Notes: generated by a model not told the origin, from the letters alone. A stretch of DNA of 64,000 nt from Sulfitobacter noctilucae (GCF_000622365.1 NZ_JASC01000002.1:1-64000); one strand, 5' to 3'; numbered from the stretch's first letter, positions 25,933-35,643 are shown. Translations and numbers: made by a program.

Positions 25933-27168
25933 ATGGCTAAATTAACACTTCAGGAAAAGCTCGCGCTGCTGAGCGACGCGGCCAAATATGATGCCTCTTG
26001 CGCGTCTTCTGGCACCAGCAAACGCAGCAGCGCGGATGGCAAGGGATTGGGCAGCACCGAAGGCTCTGGCATTTGTCATGCCTATGCGCCCGACGGCCGT
26101 TGCATCAGCTTACTGAAAATTTTGATGACGAACTTCTGTATTTACGATTGCGCCTACTGCATCAACCGCGTGTCGTCGAACGTGGAACGTGCGCGGTTTT
26201 CTGTAGAAGAAGTCGTGCATCTGACCACCGAATTCTACCGGCGCAACTATATTGAAGGGTTGTTTTTGTCGTCGGGCATCATCCGGTCTCCCGATGATAC
26301 GATGGCCGATATGGTCCGCATTGCACGCGAACTGCGGCAGGTGCATCATTTTCGCGGCTACATCCACCTTAAAACGATTCCCGACGCCGATCCTGCGTTG
26401 ATCGAAGAAGCTGGCATGCTGGCTGACCGTTTGTCGATGAACATCGAATTGCCCACGGATGCAGGGATCAAAACCTACGCGCCCGAAAAAAGCCCCGAAG
26501 GCATCAGACAGGCGATGAGCAATGTGCGCCTGCGCAAAGAGGAGCTGAAAAAGCCCACGCATACAGGACGCAAAGCGCCGAAATTTGCACCCGCCGGTCA
26601 GTCGACACAGCTGATCGTGGGTGCAGACGGGGCCAACGACCGGACGATTTTGCAAAGCTCCACAAGGCTTTATGCTTCCTACAAACTGAAGCGGGTATAT
26701 TACTCCGCCTTTTCGCCCATCCCGGACAGCACCGCCGCCCTGCCCCTGATCAAACCGCCTTTGATGCGCGAACATCGTCTTTACCAAGCCGATTGGCTGT
26801 TGCGCTTTTATGGTTTCGAGGCGGGAGAGATCGCCCCGGAACAGGGTGCCGGCATGCTCGACCTTGAGGTGGATCCCAAGCTGGCATGGGCGCTGGCGAA
26901 CCGGCATGTGTTCCCGGTAGATATCAACCGGGCCAGCCGCGACATGCTGCTGCGGGTGCCCGGCTTTGGCACGAAATCGGTGTCGCGCATACTGGCGGCG
27001 CGGCGTAACGGGGCATTGGGATACGGTGATCTGCGCCGCATCGGGGCTCTGGTGAACAAGGCGAAACCCTTCATCATCGCACGCGATTGGCAGCCCGGCT
27101 CGATGACAGATGCGGCGAACCTCAGAGCAAGGTTTGCGCCCCCTGCGGAACAATTGCAGTTGATCTGA
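25933..27168 (+). CDS. Radical SAM protein linked to UdgX (putative DNA modification/repair)
   Basis: The 411-residue protein binds a 4Fe-4S cluster through CIYDCAYC (CxxxCxxC) and should generate a 5'-deoxyadenosyl radical. A C-terminal helix-hairpin-helix (DINRASRDMLLRVPGFGTKS) suggests nucleic-acid binding. It matches the radical SAM family that occurs with UdgX-type uracil-DNA glycosylases, for which a DNA repair or base-modification role is presumed but the reaction is not known to me. The last base of its stop is the first base of the next gene's start (TGATG), so translation is coupled. Confidence 0.9.
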   Translation: MAKLTLQEKLALLSDAAKYDASCASSGTSKRSSADGKGLGSTEGSGICHAYAPDGRCISLLKILMTNFCIYDCAYCINRVSSNVERARFSVEEVVHLTTEFYRRNYIEGLFLSSGIIRSPDDTMADMVRIARELRQVHHFRGYIHLKTIPDADPALIEEAGMLADRLSMNIELPTDAGIKTYAPEKSPEGIRQAMSNVRLRKEELKKPTHTGRKAPKFAPAGQSTQLIVGADGANDRTILQSSTRLYASYKLKRVYYSAFSPIPDSTAALPLIKPPLMREHRLYQADWLLRFYGFEAGEIAPEQGAGMLDLEVDPKLAWALANRHVFPVDINRASRDMLLRVPGFGTKSVSRILAARRNGALGYGDLRRIGALVNKAKPFIIARDWQPGSMTDAANLRARFAPPAEQLQLI

Positions 27169-28595
27169 TGCATACGGTCACCCTGCCCCGGCTCGGCACT
27201 TTCGAGGTCTGGCGCGACGCCGCGCGGGCGTTGGCGGCAGCCGGTACCCCCCCGGAACAGTGCAGCTGGCAGATGGAGGGGGCAGCCGCTTCGCTTTTTG
27301 ATACACCCGACGCGCCTTTGCCGCCCGCAAAACGTAGCGTGAATGTACCAAAGGCCTTTCCGCAATTGGCCAAACAGCTTTGTGCCAGCCGCGCGGCGGG
27401 GGCCTTCGATCTGGCCTACCGCTTGCTGGTGCGGCTGTCAGACGCGCCGCGTCTTTTGTCCAACCGTGCGGACCCGGATGTGGCGCAGGCCGAAGCACTG
27501 GCCAAGAACATCCGCCGCGACATGCACAAGATGAAAGCCTTCGTCCGTTTCCGCGATGTTACGCCCGAGGGGGCCAACCGGCGGCAATTCCTGTCCTGGT
27601 TCGAACCCGATCACCGGATCGAACAGCTGATCGGTGGCTTTTTCATGCGCCGCTTTGGCGATATGGATTGGGTGATTGTGACGCCTGAAATCACCACGCG
27701 GTTTGAAGGCGGCAAACTGAGCTTTGAGGCCGTAGAAAGCGCGCGGCTGGACCTCAGTGACGAGACCGAGGAACTGTGGAAGACCTATTACGCGAATATC
27801 TTCAATCCCGCCCGTCTGAAGATCAAGGCAATGCAATCGGAAATGCCCAAAAAGTATTGGAAGAACCTGCCCGAAGCCACATTGATCCCCGGTCTGATCG
27901 CGCAGGCCGAGGCGAAAGTCGCGGCGATGCAGGAGGCCGCGCCCACATTGCCGCCGATCCGTGCAGGACGTGTGCTTGACCGGCTTCACACAGAATCGGG
28001 CGATATTGATGCAGATCTTCAAGGCTGCGCCCGCTGTCCGCTGGCGGGGCCTGCCACACAGGCCGTGCCGGGCGAAGGGCCGATGGATGCCCGCTTGATG
28101 ATTGTGGGCGAGCAACCGGGCGATCAGGAAGATCTTGCGGGGAGGCCTTTTGTCGGACCGGCGGGACAGCTTTTTGACCAGATCGCGGGCGAAGCCGGGC
28201 TGGACCGGCACGCCGCCTATGTCACCAACGCGGTCAAACACTTCAAATACACCGTGCGTGGCAAGCGGCGTATTCACCAAAATCCAAATGCGGATGAGGT
28301 CAGCCATTGCCGCTGGTGGCTGGACCGCGAAATTGCGCAAGTGCAGCCCGTGATGCTCGTGGCGCTTGGCGCGACAGCTGCGCTGGCGCTGACGGGGAAT
28401 GGCAAGAATATCACTGCCCGGCGCGGGCGCGTGGAGAAGGGGCTGGCAGGATTGCCCGTATTCATCACCGTGCATCCATCAGCCGTGCTGCGGCAACCGG
28501 ATGAAACGAGCCGCAAAGCGCTGCGCGGCGCGCTGCATGCAGACTTGGCGGAAGTCTCGAAGATGATGGCGCAGGTTGCGGTTGCGTCTGGCTAG
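27168..28595 (+). CDS. udgX: UdgX-family uracil-DNA glycosylase with N-terminal DUF4130 domain
   Basis: The 475-residue protein is a fusion. Residues about 1-255 are the DUF4130 domain that is linked to the radical SAM gene (DMHKMKAFVRFRDV, QFLSWFEPDHRI, LWKTYYANIFNPARLKIKAM). Residues about 280-475 are a uracil-DNA glycosylase of the UdgX type: GEQPGDQEDLAGRPFVGPAG, FeS-type Cys in CARC, and the diagnostic KRRIH loop (residues 366-370) whose His370 in characterised UdgX proteins forms a covalent bond with the DNA sugar after uracil removal. The third motif TVHPSAVLR is present. Start ATG 27168 overlaps the radical SAM stop. Confidence 0.93.
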   Translation: MHTVTLPRLGTFEVWRDAARALAAAGTPPEQCSWQMEGAAASLFDTPDAPLPPAKRSVNVPKAFPQLAKQLCASRAAGAFDLAYRLLVRLSDAPRLLSNRADPDVAQAEALAKNIRRDMHKMKAFVRFRDVTPEGANRRQFLSWFEPDHRIEQLIGGFFMRRFGDMDWVIVTPEITTRFEGGKLSFEAVESARLDLSDETEELWKTYYANIFNPARLKIKAMQSEMPKKYWKNLPEATLIPGLIAQAEAKVAAMQEAAPTLPPIRAGRVLDRLHTESGDIDADLQGCARCPLAGPATQAVPGEGPMDARLMIVGEQPGDQEDLAGRPFVGPAGQLFDQIAGEAGLDRHAAYVTNAVKHFKYTVRGKRRIHQNPNADEVSHCRWWLDREIAQVQPVMLVALGATAALALTGNGKNITARRGRVEKGLAGLPVFITVHPSAVLRQPDETSRKALRGALHADLAEVSKMMAQVAVASG

Positions 28596-28684
28596 GCCGC
28601 CTTGTCTGTTGTTGTTCCCTTTTCTGCGGGGCGGTTGTAGAGGTTCATCAGCGCAGCCGCTTTTGCACTGCACATTCTACTGAC

Positions 28685-29110
28685 ATGTCCGAGAGAAAGC
28701 TGGCAGACGTGACACCTGAACGACCTGCACAACCCAAAAAGCCTGACCGCACGACAGGCGTCGCGCATGTTTTTGCGGCGGCGGGCTATTCGGCCGGCGG
28801 GTTGCGGCGTCTGTGGCAGGAAACGGCTTTTCGTCATATCACGCTCATTTTGCCTGTTTCAGCTTTGCTCTTCGCCTTTGCCGGGGCCGGATTGATGCAA
28901 TACGTTACCCTGCTGATCCTGTTCCTCGCCCTTGTCGCGGTGGAGGCATTGAACACGGCGATTGAATGCCTCGTTGATCACCTCGCCCCCGACTGGCAAT
29001 TGTTCGCACGCGATGCCAAAGACCTCGGCTCGCTCGCCACCTTGTGCCTTTTGCTGGCCACCGGCGTTTATGTTTTAGCGGTCCTTGGCCGCGCCCTGTT
29101 CCTCAACTGA
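28685..29110 (+). CDS. dgkA: Diacylglycerol kinase
   Basis: The 141-residue membrane protein phosphorylates diacylglycerol to phosphatidic acid and recycles lipid in the inner membrane. Three TM helices follow a 45-residue charged N-terminus; the conserved active-site segment [19 protein letters not shown] contains the catalytic Glu and the ENTAIE-type motif. The N-terminus is longer than in E. coli DgkA. The gene is followed after 11 bp by psd and then pssA, forming a phospholipid operon. Confidence 0.92.
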   Translation: MSERKLADVTPERPAQPKKPDRTTGVAHVFAAAGYSAGGLRRLWQETAFRHITLILPVSALLFAFAGAGLMQYVTLLILFLALVAVEALNTAIECLVDHLAPDWQLFARDAKDLGSLATLCLLLATGVYVLAVLGRALFLN

Positions 29111-29121
29111 AAGACGCACCC

Positions 29122-29814
29122 ATGAACATGCTCAAAATCGTAGCGGTGCCCATGCACCCCGAAGGCCGGAAGTTCGTAGCGATCTTTGCAACCATCACGG
29201 TTGCGCTTTGGCTTGTCTGGGCCCCGCTGTTCTGGATTGGCGCGGGTGTGACGGTCTGGTGCTACTATTTCTTCCGCGATCCGGTGCGGGTGATCCCGCA
29301 GCAACCGGGGCTTGTGGTCTCGCCCGCCGATGGTGTGGTATCGTTGATCGAAGATGTGGTGCCGACCGCGGACTTGGGGCTGGGGGAGGCACCGCTGACG
29401 CGCGTGTCGGTCTTTATGAATGTCTTCAATTGCCATGTGAACCGTGCGCCCATTGCAGGCAAAGTGGCTCATATCGTCTATCATCATGGTAAGTTTCTGA
29501 ATGCATCGCTGGACAAGGCCAGCGAACATAACGAGCGCAATTCGCTGACCATCGAGGCCCCCGACGGCACTCGGATTGGCGTGGTGCAGATTGCAGGCTT
29601 GGTGGCGCGGCGCATCGTGTGTTTCGTGCGCGAGGGGGATGCTTTGGGTATCGGGCATCGGTTTGGATTGATCCGCTTTGGCAGCCGTCTGGATATCTAC
29701 CTGCCCCAAGGGGTGTCACCTTTGGTGAGCGTCGGCCAAACCGCCGTTGCCGGAGAGACGATCCTTGCCGATCTGGCAAATCCCCGGCAAACGCGCCCCG
29801 GCATCGCCGAATGA
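29122..29814 (+). CDS. psd: Phosphatidylserine decarboxylase
   Basis: The 230-residue proenzyme makes phosphatidylethanolamine. It is the short type: two hydrophobic segments near the start ([20 protein letters not shown]), [32 protein letters not shown], and the self-cleavage site RFGSRLD, where Gly-Ser cleavage gives the pyruvoyl group. [19 protein letters not shown] is another family motif. The ATG at 29122 is chosen over an upstream ATG inside dgkA. Overlap ATGA with pssA. Confidence 0.94.
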   Translation: MNMLKIVAVPMHPEGRKFVAIFATITVALWLVWAPLFWIGAGVTVWCYYFFRDPVRVIPQQPGLVVSPADGVVSLIEDVVPTADLGLGEAPLTRVSVFMNVFNCHVNRAPIAGKVAHIVYHHGKFLNASLDKASEHNERNSLTIEAPDGTRIGVVQIAGLVARRIVCFVREGDALGIGHRFGLIRFGSRLDIYLPQGVSPLVSVGQTAVAGETILADLANPRQTRPGIAE

Positions 29815-30560
29815 CCAATCCGTCGCGCATCAAGCTGCGGCATATGGTGCCCAGCATGGTCACTGTATTTGCGATCTGTGCAGGCTTGACCTCGCTCCGG
29901 ATGAGCCTTGAGGGGCATCTGGAGATGGCGCTGTATTTCATCCTTCTTGCTGTGTTTCTTGATGCCGCGGATGGCAAGCTGGCACGGTTTCTGGACACCG
30001 CTAGCCCCTTTGGCGCCGAACTGGACACCTTGGCCGATTTCTTCAACTTCGGGATCGTACCGGGAGTGTTGCTCTATAATACCCTCTATCTTGGCACCGA
30101 TCATTCCAGCGCGGGCTGGCTGGCTACACTGGTGCTGGCAGTCTGCTGCGCTTTGCGGCTGGCGCGGTTCAACCTGTCCAGCAAGTCCCCTGACATTGCG
30201 TTGAAGAAAGATAACTACTTTGTCGGTGTCCCCGCCCCTGCGCTGGCCTGTTTGGCCTTGATGCCGATTTTCATGCATCTGAATGGCTGGAAAAACACCG
30301 ATTGGCCGCTTCTGCGGGCAGCATATATCATTTGTGTCGGGCTGCTCGCCGTCAGCACGGTGCCGACCTATTCAATCAAACACGCCAGCATCCGGCGGTC
30401 GCATCTGCCCTTTGCGGTGATCGCGGCAGTGGTATTGGTGGTCTGCCTTATGGTCTATCCCTGGCCCACGCTCATCATCGGGAACTGTCTGTATCTGGCG
30501 TCCCTGCCGCTGTCTTATCGGGCGCAGCAGAGACGTAACCTGAGCAAGACGGTAGAGTAG
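29811..30560 (+). CDS. pssA: CDP-diacylglycerol-serine O-phosphatidyltransferase
   Basis: The 249-residue membrane enzyme makes phosphatidylserine, substrate of the preceding Psd. The CDP-alcohol phosphotransferase motif is complete: D-x2-DG-x2-AR-x8-G-x3-D-x3-D is read in [13 protein letters not shown] and [15 protein letters not shown]. About seven hydrophobic helices follow. The ATG at 29811 overlaps psd by four bases. Its stop lies 3 bp before the convergent oxidoreductase gene, leaving no room for a terminator. Confidence 0.94.
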   Translation: MTNPSRIKLRHMVPSMVTVFAICAGLTSLRMSLEGHLEMALYFILLAVFLDAADGKLARFLDTASPFGAELDTLADFFNFGIVPGVLLYNTLYLGTDHSSAGWLATLVLAVCCALRLARFNLSSKSPDIALKKDNYFVGVPAPALACLALMPIFMHLNGWKNTDWPLLRAAYIICVGLLAVSTVPTYSIKHASIRRSHLPFAVIAAVVLVVCLMVYPWPTLIIGNCLYLASLPLSYRAQQRRNLSKTVE

Positions 30561-30563
30561 CCT

Positions 30564-31529
30564 CTAGCCGGGTTTGCCTGACAACATTCCTTCCACAAGG
30601 ATCTGCACGCGCAGCGCTTCCTGCAAAGTGGCAAGCCTGTGCGGCTTGTCTTTCATCATCAGCGACAGATCATCCAGTTGCGCCCCAAGGCTGACGGCGC
30701 GGGGATCGTCGTAGTCCGCATGCAGCAATTCAAATGCACCACCGTCCGACCCTGCATTGAGATAGAACTCCGAAATGCGGCGGCTCGCGGCACTGCCCTT
30801 TATGGTCAGCTCCTGCCGGTCCGGCTGAGCGCCCCCAACGCTTGCCATCACCATGACTGGCATTCCCGTTGCATTGACCAGCCGTGCGGCCATATGGGTT
30901 TCGCATAGGGTATCATCCGCGGGGTAGTCGGGACGCGCCCAGACCAGGTCGAGCGGGCCAAGAATGCGTTCGGAAAAGAACAGAAAATGCGAGATCACCT
31001 CGCGGGTCATCCCACCTTCGGCACGAAAGCGGAGCCAGTCAGCCGCTTTCTGCCAATCACGCGGCCAATGGGCATAGGTCACGATGATATCCACGCCTGC
31101 CAACGTACCAAGCGCCCCGGATTGAGCGGCCTGCACCACTTCGGTCAGGGCAGGGCCCGCCGCTTGGGTAAAGTTCACCGCGGCGGGGACGCCGGATGCC
31201 TCGATCGCAGCAACCAGGGCGCGGCTTTCTTCGATATCCACGCCGAGAGGTTTTTCAAGAAACACGGCCTTCCCTTGCGCGGCGGCGGACAGCGCATAAG
31301 CTTTGCGCGGCACCGGCGGGCAGGCAAGATAGATCAGATCGGCGGCGGCAATAGCCTCCTCTGCGCTGCTGGTCACGCGGGCATCCGGCGCAACGGTACG
31401 CGCAAGATCGCAACTTTTCGCATCAGGATCCCAGATCGCCGCGACAGTAAAATCTGCATGCCCCGTCATATGTTCGGCCATGCGCCGGCCCATAATGCCA
31501 AGGCCGACGATTGCTGTTTTGATGGTCAT
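30564..31529 (-). CDS. Gfo/Idh/MocA-family NAD(P)-dependent oxidoreductase
   Basis: The 321-residue protein has an N-terminal Rossmann fold (AIVGLGIMGRRMAEHM) and the family's EKP motif in VFLEKPLGVDIEESRAL, where Lys acts in catalysis. The C-terminal beta-sheet domain (residues about 130-300) would bind a sugar-like or polyol substrate. It is the last gene of a minus-strand operon with a ThDP enzyme, a 3-hydroxyacyl-CoA dehydrogenase-like protein and a CoA ligase; the substrate is unknown. Spacing to the upstream gene is 27 bp. Confidence 0.88.
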   Translation of the reverse strand: MTIKTAIVGLGIMGRRMAEHMTGHADFTVAAIWDPDAKSCDLARTVAPDARVTSSAEEAIAAADLIYLACPPVPRKAYALSAAAQGKAVFLEKPLGVDIEESRALVAAIEASGVPAAVNFTQAAGPALTEVVQAAQSGALGTLAGVDIIVTYAHWPRDWQKAADWLRFRAEGGMTREVISHFLFFSERILGPLDLVWARPDYPADDTLCETHMAARLVNATGMPVMVMASVGGAQPDRQELTIKGSAASRRISEFYLNAGSDGGAFELLHADYDDPRAVSLGAQLDDLSLMMKDKPHRLATLQEALRVQILVEGMLSGKPG

Positions 31530-31556
31530 GGCGCTATCCTGTCTCTGTCGACTGAC

Positions 31557-33131
31557 TCAAAGATCCACCTGGATGAGACGCGGCGATGATGCAGCAAGGC
31601 CTGCTTCCATCGCTTCCTCCAACCCTTCGCAATCCTCAACACGGACGGCATCCACACCCATCGACTGCGCCATCTGCACCCAGTCAAGCGCGGGACGGTC
31701 CAGCGACAGCATGTCGATGGCACGCGGGCCGGGGTTGCCGACACCTACGTTGGTCAATTCACCGCGCAAGATCTGATAGGTGCGGTTGGCAAAGATCAGG
31801 ATGGTGATATCGAGGTTTTCACGCGCCATCGTCCACAGCGCCTGTACCGTATACATGGCACTGCCGTCACCGATCAGGCCCAGAACCTTGCGGTCCGGAC
31901 AGGCCACCGCCGCGCCGATGGCGACGGGCATGCCATAGCCGATCGAGCCGCCGCAGTTGTTCAGCCATGTGTGCTTTGGCGCGCCCGCCGTATCAGGGAA
32001 GAACGCGCGTCCGGTGGTGATCGCCTCATCCACGACGATGGCATTTTCCGGGATAGCACGCCCGATCAGTGCCGCGATGGTGCCAGGGTCCAGCTTGCCG
32101 CTGGGGCGCTCCGGCAGGCGTGCTTCAGCCACATGAGCGGGTGCTGTGTTAATTGCACCTGTGCTTGTGACCAGCGCGCCCAGCGCAGCGGACAGATCGG
32201 TGGTCGCCTCGGCCAGTGTTGTGATCTCGGCACCGTCGCGGGTCAGCACAGCAGGTTTGCCCGGATAGGCGAAAAAGCCGATGGGCGCACGGGCACCGAC
32301 CAGTACAATACGCTTGAAGGGGGCCAGCGTCTTGAGCGCATAGTCAATCGGATAGGGTACGCGGCCAATGCTGACCCGCCCTGCCCCGCGCTCCAGCTTG
32401 GCATTGGACCATTCCGACAGCAGCTTGCAGCCCGTCTGCGCCGCGATCCGGCCTGCGGCCTCAAGATTGCTTTCAGTCAGGGCGTCCCCGCCCAGCAGCA
32501 GCAGGCTTTCGGGGCCATCCAGCGCGGCGGTGGCGGTGTCGAGAGCTTCGCGGTTGAACATCGGCAGTTCAGCGGGCGGCAGCGGGGCGGCAACCACGCC
32601 GCCGGGGGTCCACGCAGTGTCACTGGGCAGGATCAGCGTAGCCACCTGACCCGGCGCGGTGTTGGCCGCCTTGACCGCTTCTGCCGCATCCGCCGCCACA
32701 TCTGCGGCAGAGGTCGAGGTATGCACCCAATGAGAAACGGGTCGTGCGATGCCCTGAATGTCAGAGGTCAGTGGCGCATCCAGCTCGATGTGGCTGGGCG
32801 CGTGTTCGCCAACGATGTTCAGCACACCGGAACCTGCTTTCTTGGCGTTGTGCAAGTTGGACAGACCATTGGCCAGACCCGGCCCAAGATGCAGCAACGT
32901 GCATGCGGGTTTGCCCGCCATGCGGTAGAACCCGTCTGCCGCCCCCGTTGCCACGCCTTCTTGCAGCGTGAGAACGGAGCGCATGCCGGGGATATGATCG
33001 AGTGCTGCCACGAAGTGCATCTCGGACGTACCGGGATTGGAGAAACAGGTGTCGACGCCCGCATCCACCAAGGTGTGAACAAGGCTTTCGGCACCATTCA
33101 TGGCTTCGGGTGTATTAGATTGGTCGGTCAT
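31557..33131 (-). CDS. Thiamine-diphosphate enzyme (acetolactate synthase large-subunit-like)
   Basis: The 524-residue protein has the three domains of ThDP-dependent decarboxylase/carboligases. The activating Glu is in VLTLQEGVATGAADGF, NPGTSEMHFVAALD marks the pyrimidine-binding part, and the metal/diphosphate motif is GDGSAMYTVQALWTM ending in a family-type Asn (LIFANRTYQI). It is annotated in relatives as an acetolactate synthase large subunit, but no small subunit is near, and the genes around it suggest a catabolic role, for example decarboxylating a 2-keto acid or cleaving a 2-hydroxyacyl-CoA. Which of these it does cannot be read from the sequence. Confidence 0.85.
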   Translation of the reverse strand: MTDQSNTPEAMNGAESLVHTLVDAGVDTCFSNPGTSEMHFVAALDHIPGMRSVLTLQEGVATGAADGFYRMAGKPACTLLHLGPGLANGLSNLHNAKKAGSGVLNIVGEHAPSHIELDAPLTSDIQGIARPVSHWVHTSTSAADVAADAAEAVKAANTAPGQVATLILPSDTAWTPGGVVAAPLPPAELPMFNREALDTATAALDGPESLLLLGGDALTESNLEAAGRIAAQTGCKLLSEWSNAKLERGAGRVSIGRVPYPIDYALKTLAPFKRIVLVGARAPIGFFAYPGKPAVLTRDGAEITTLAEATTDLSAALGALVTSTGAINTAPAHVAEARLPERPSGKLDPGTIAALIGRAIPENAIVVDEAITTGRAFFPDTAGAPKHTWLNNCGGSIGYGMPVAIGAAVACPDRKVLGLIGDGSAMYTVQALWTMARENLDITILIFANRTYQILRGELTNVGVGNPGPRAIDMLSLDRPALDWVQMAQSMGVDAVRVEDCEGLEEAMEAGLAASSPRLIQVDL

Positions 33132-33148
33132 TTCGGCCCCTTTTCATG

Positions 33149-34078
33149 TTAAAGACCATGCTCTGCCTTGAGGCGGATAAGGTCAACCAATGCAGCGTCA
33201 CGGCGTTGCACCAATGTATCTTCGTTTTGGGTTTTCAATTCATCTTCAACGCCTTGCACCAAAGCGTTTTTGAGCTCCGGTGTCAGGCTGGCGGTACCAA
33301 GCGCCTGCCAGCGGGCTTCCTGCGTTGGTCCGAGATGATCGAGGTAATGCTGGTAGCCACCGGCACCGCCGCCCAGATGATAGGTCAGATGCGGCCCCAT
33401 GAACGCCCAGCGCATACCGGGGCCATAAGCGATGGCGCGATCCACGGTTTCCACGTCTGCAATTCCTTCAGCCACCAGATAAACCGCCTCGCGGTAAAGC
33501 GCGGAGGTCAGCCGGTTGGCCAGATGCCCCGGCACTTCCTTTTTGACGCGCAGGGTGACGCGGCGCATTTGAGCATAGAAGGCTTCCGCAAGTTCAACCG
33601 TGGCCTCGGATGTTGCGCGCCCACCGACAAGCTCGACCATAGGCACCAGATGTGGCGGGTTCATTGGATGGGCCACAAGGATGCGGGCTGGGTGCAATGC
33701 CCCCTCTTGCAGATCGCTGGCCATCAATGATGACGTGCTGGAGGCGATAGGGATTTCCGAGCCAATTGTCTCTTCAAGCTGGCGCAGAATGTCCCGTTTC
33801 AAATCGATCCGGTCTGGGCCGTTTTCCTGCACAAATTCGACATCTGCCAGCGCCGCAATATCGGTCGAGATATGGGCGGTGGGCGGCGTGCCTGTCTGCG
33901 CCAACCCCAGGGTGCGCAGGTGCGGCCAGGCGTCCGCGACAAAATCAGTAACCCGCTGCGCAGTGTCAGGGTCGGGGTCCACCACGGTTACATCCAGACC
34001 ACGCGCCAGAAACAGGCTGGCCCAGCTCATCCCGATCAGGCCGCCGCCCAGCACCCCGACAGAGCGGAAGTCGCTCAT
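33149..34078 (-). CDS. 3-hydroxyacyl-CoA dehydrogenase-like NAD-dependent enzyme
   Basis: The 309-residue protein has the NAD-binding start VGVLGGGLIGMSWASLFLARG and the conserved HPMNPPHLVPMVELV and EVPGHLANRL motifs of the 3-hydroxyacyl-CoA, carnitine and L-gulonate 3-dehydrogenase group. The helical C-terminal domain starts near GHLANRLTSALYREA. Members as short as this one act on small 3-hydroxy acids such as carnitine or gulonate as well as on CoA thioesters. Overlap with the upstream CoA ligase gene (ATGA at 34075-34078) shows tight coupling. Confidence 0.87.
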   Translation of the reverse strand: MSDFRSVGVLGGGLIGMSWASLFLARGLDVTVVDPDPDTAQRVTDFVADAWPHLRTLGLAQTGTPPTAHISTDIAALADVEFVQENGPDRIDLKRDILRQLEETIGSEIPIASSTSSLMASDLQEGALHPARILVAHPMNPPHLVPMVELVGGRATSEATVELAEAFYAQMRRVTLRVKKEVPGHLANRLTSALYREAVYLVAEGIADVETVDRAIAYGPGMRWAFMGPHLTYHLGGGAGGYQHYLDHLGPTQEARWQALGTASLTPELKNALVQGVEDELKTQNEDTLVQRRDAALVDLIRLKAEHGL

Positions 34079-35643
34079 TGGCCAGCGGTTTCCCAGTAAG
34101 GCGCTTTCAACTCGCGTTTGAGGATTTTGCCGATGGAGCTGCGCGGCAACTCCTGACGTATCTCGATGCCAGACAACCGCTGGCTTTTGCCCAGCGTCGC
34201 ATTCGCTGCGTCGCAGATTTCCACATCACTGCGCGTGGCTCCTTCGCGCAATACGACCAGCCCCAGCGGAGTTTCACCCCAGGCTTCAGAAGGGACCGCG
34301 ATCACGGCGGCATCTATGACGTCCGGGTCAGCCAGCAGGACACGTTCCAGGTCATCGGCGTAGATATTCAAACCGCCTGAAATGATCATGTCTTTCTTGC
34401 GATCCGACAGGATCAGATAGCCATCTTCGTCGAAACGCCCCATGTCGCCGGAACGGAAATAGGCGTTGCCGTCCGCATCATGCCACAGATAATCGTGGGT
34501 CAGGTCATCGCGGCCAAAATAGCCCGCCATCATCGTCGGCCCGCGCCCGCAAATCTCTCCCACTTCGCCTTGTGGCACCTCTTGGTCGTTTGTATCGATC
34601 AGGCGTATCTCGGTGTTGGGTGCGGGTTTGCCCACGGTGTGCAGCTTGTCGGGCGTATCGTCCGCGATCAGCACTGTCACACCGCCGCCTTCGGTCAAAC
34701 CGTAGTATTCGATCAGCTTGCCGGGGAACCGCGCCAGCACATCCGCCTTCACATCCGCCCTAAGCGGCGCGGAGGTAGAGAATTTGACACGCATCGACGA
34801 CAGATCGAAATCATCGAAATCCGGCACGTCCATGATGCGTTTGTATTGCACCGGCACCAACATGGTGTGGGTAATCGCCTCGGCCTGGACAATTTCCAGA
34901 TAGCCGCGCGCATCGAACTTGGGCATCAGATATACCGTCGATCCGCCAAAGAGCGTGGGCAGGAAGGACACGATGGTTGTGTTGGAATAGAGCGGCGTGG
35001 ATAGCAGCGTGCGCGCGTTGTCATCATAACCATTCGGGGTGACGCGATCCATTTGTGCCGCGCGCATCGCGTGGTTGTGCAAGATACCTTTCGGCGTGCC
35101 GGTGGTGCCCGATGAATAGATCAGGTTGAACGGATCCTGCATCCCAATCTCGATCTTGGGGTCAGTCGTCTCGGCCGCCGCCAAAGCGGGCGTTAAAGGA
35201 TCGAACGCAGCATGATCAAAGTCGATGGCATAGCGGGCGAGGTCCATGCCGGCGATGAAACCTGAGACCAGATCAAGATATTGCTCCGCCACAAAAATGG
35301 CCGAGGCTCCGCAATCGCTCAGCATCTTTTGCAGCGCGTCGGGGCTGGCCATAGTGGACAGCGGCGTGACACAGCCGCCCGCCCGCAAAATGCCCATGAA
35401 CAAACAGGCATAGGTGTCCGAGTTGGGTGAAATCACGGCGATGTTGTCGCCTTTGCGCAAACCCAGCGCCAGCAGCAGATTGGCGACCCGGTTGATCTGT
35501 TCATCAAACGCACCCCAGCTCAGCCGGGTATCGCCGCAGACAATGGCCTCACGCTCGGGGTGCTCTGCCGCGCGGGCGCGAATGGCTTCAACAAGGGTAA
35601 CGGTGGGTGTGAACTCTCCGGCAGGCGGATGAAAGAGCGTCAT
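34075..35643 (-). CDS. Acyl-CoA synthetase (AMP-forming)
   Basis: The 522-residue enzyme activates a carboxylic acid with ATP to its CoA thioester. Motifs: P-loop-like LIYSSGTTGTPKGILHNH, the adenylate-binding EYYGLTEGGG, the GRGPTMMAGYFGRDDLTHD hinge region, YFRSGDMGRFDEDGYL, SDRKKDMIISGGLNIYADDLE, and the catalytic Lys in LPRSSIGKILKREL. The ATG at 35643 has an AGGA site 8 bases upstream and is preferred over the ATG at 35670. As first gene of the operon it supplies the CoA ester that the following enzymes may process. Confidence 0.9.
   Translation of the reverse strand: MTLFHPPAGEFTPTVTLVEAIRARAAEHPEREAIVCGDTRLSWGAFDEQINRVANLLLALGLRKGDNIAVISPNSDTYACLFMGILRAGGCVTPLSTMASPDALQKMLSDCGASAIFVAEQYLDLVSGFIAGMDLARYAIDFDHAAFDPLTPALAAAETTDPKIEIGMQDPFNLIYSSGTTGTPKGILHNHAMRAAQMDRVTPNGYDDNARTLLSTPLYSNTTIVSFLPTLFGGSTVYLMPKFDARGYLEIVQAEAITHTMLVPVQYKRIMDVPDFDDFDLSSMRVKFSTSAPLRADVKADVLARFPGKLIEYYGLTEGGGVTVLIADDTPDKLHTVGKPAPNTEIRLIDTNDQEVPQGEVGEICGRGPTMMAGYFGRDDLTHDYLWHDADGNAYFRSGDMGRFDEDGYLILSDRKKDMIISGGLNIYADDLERVLLADPDVIDAAVIAVPSEAWGETPLGLVVLREGATRSDVEICDAANATLGKSQRLSGIEIRQELPRSSIGKILKRELKAPYWETAGQ

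Noticed and set aside
26110..27153. 347-codon minus-strand ORF opposite the radical SAM gene
   Set aside because: The plus strand carries clear motifs over the same DNA; the minus frame is a high-GC shadow.
31557..33131. ilvB for branched-chain amino acid synthesis
   Set aside because: No ilvH/ilvN small subunit or other ilv gene is near and the operon partners are CoA-type enzymes, so the gene symbol was not given.
31971..33152. 393-codon plus-strand ORF opposite the ThDP enzyme
   Set aside because: The minus strand shows ThDP motifs throughout; the plus frame has no family features.
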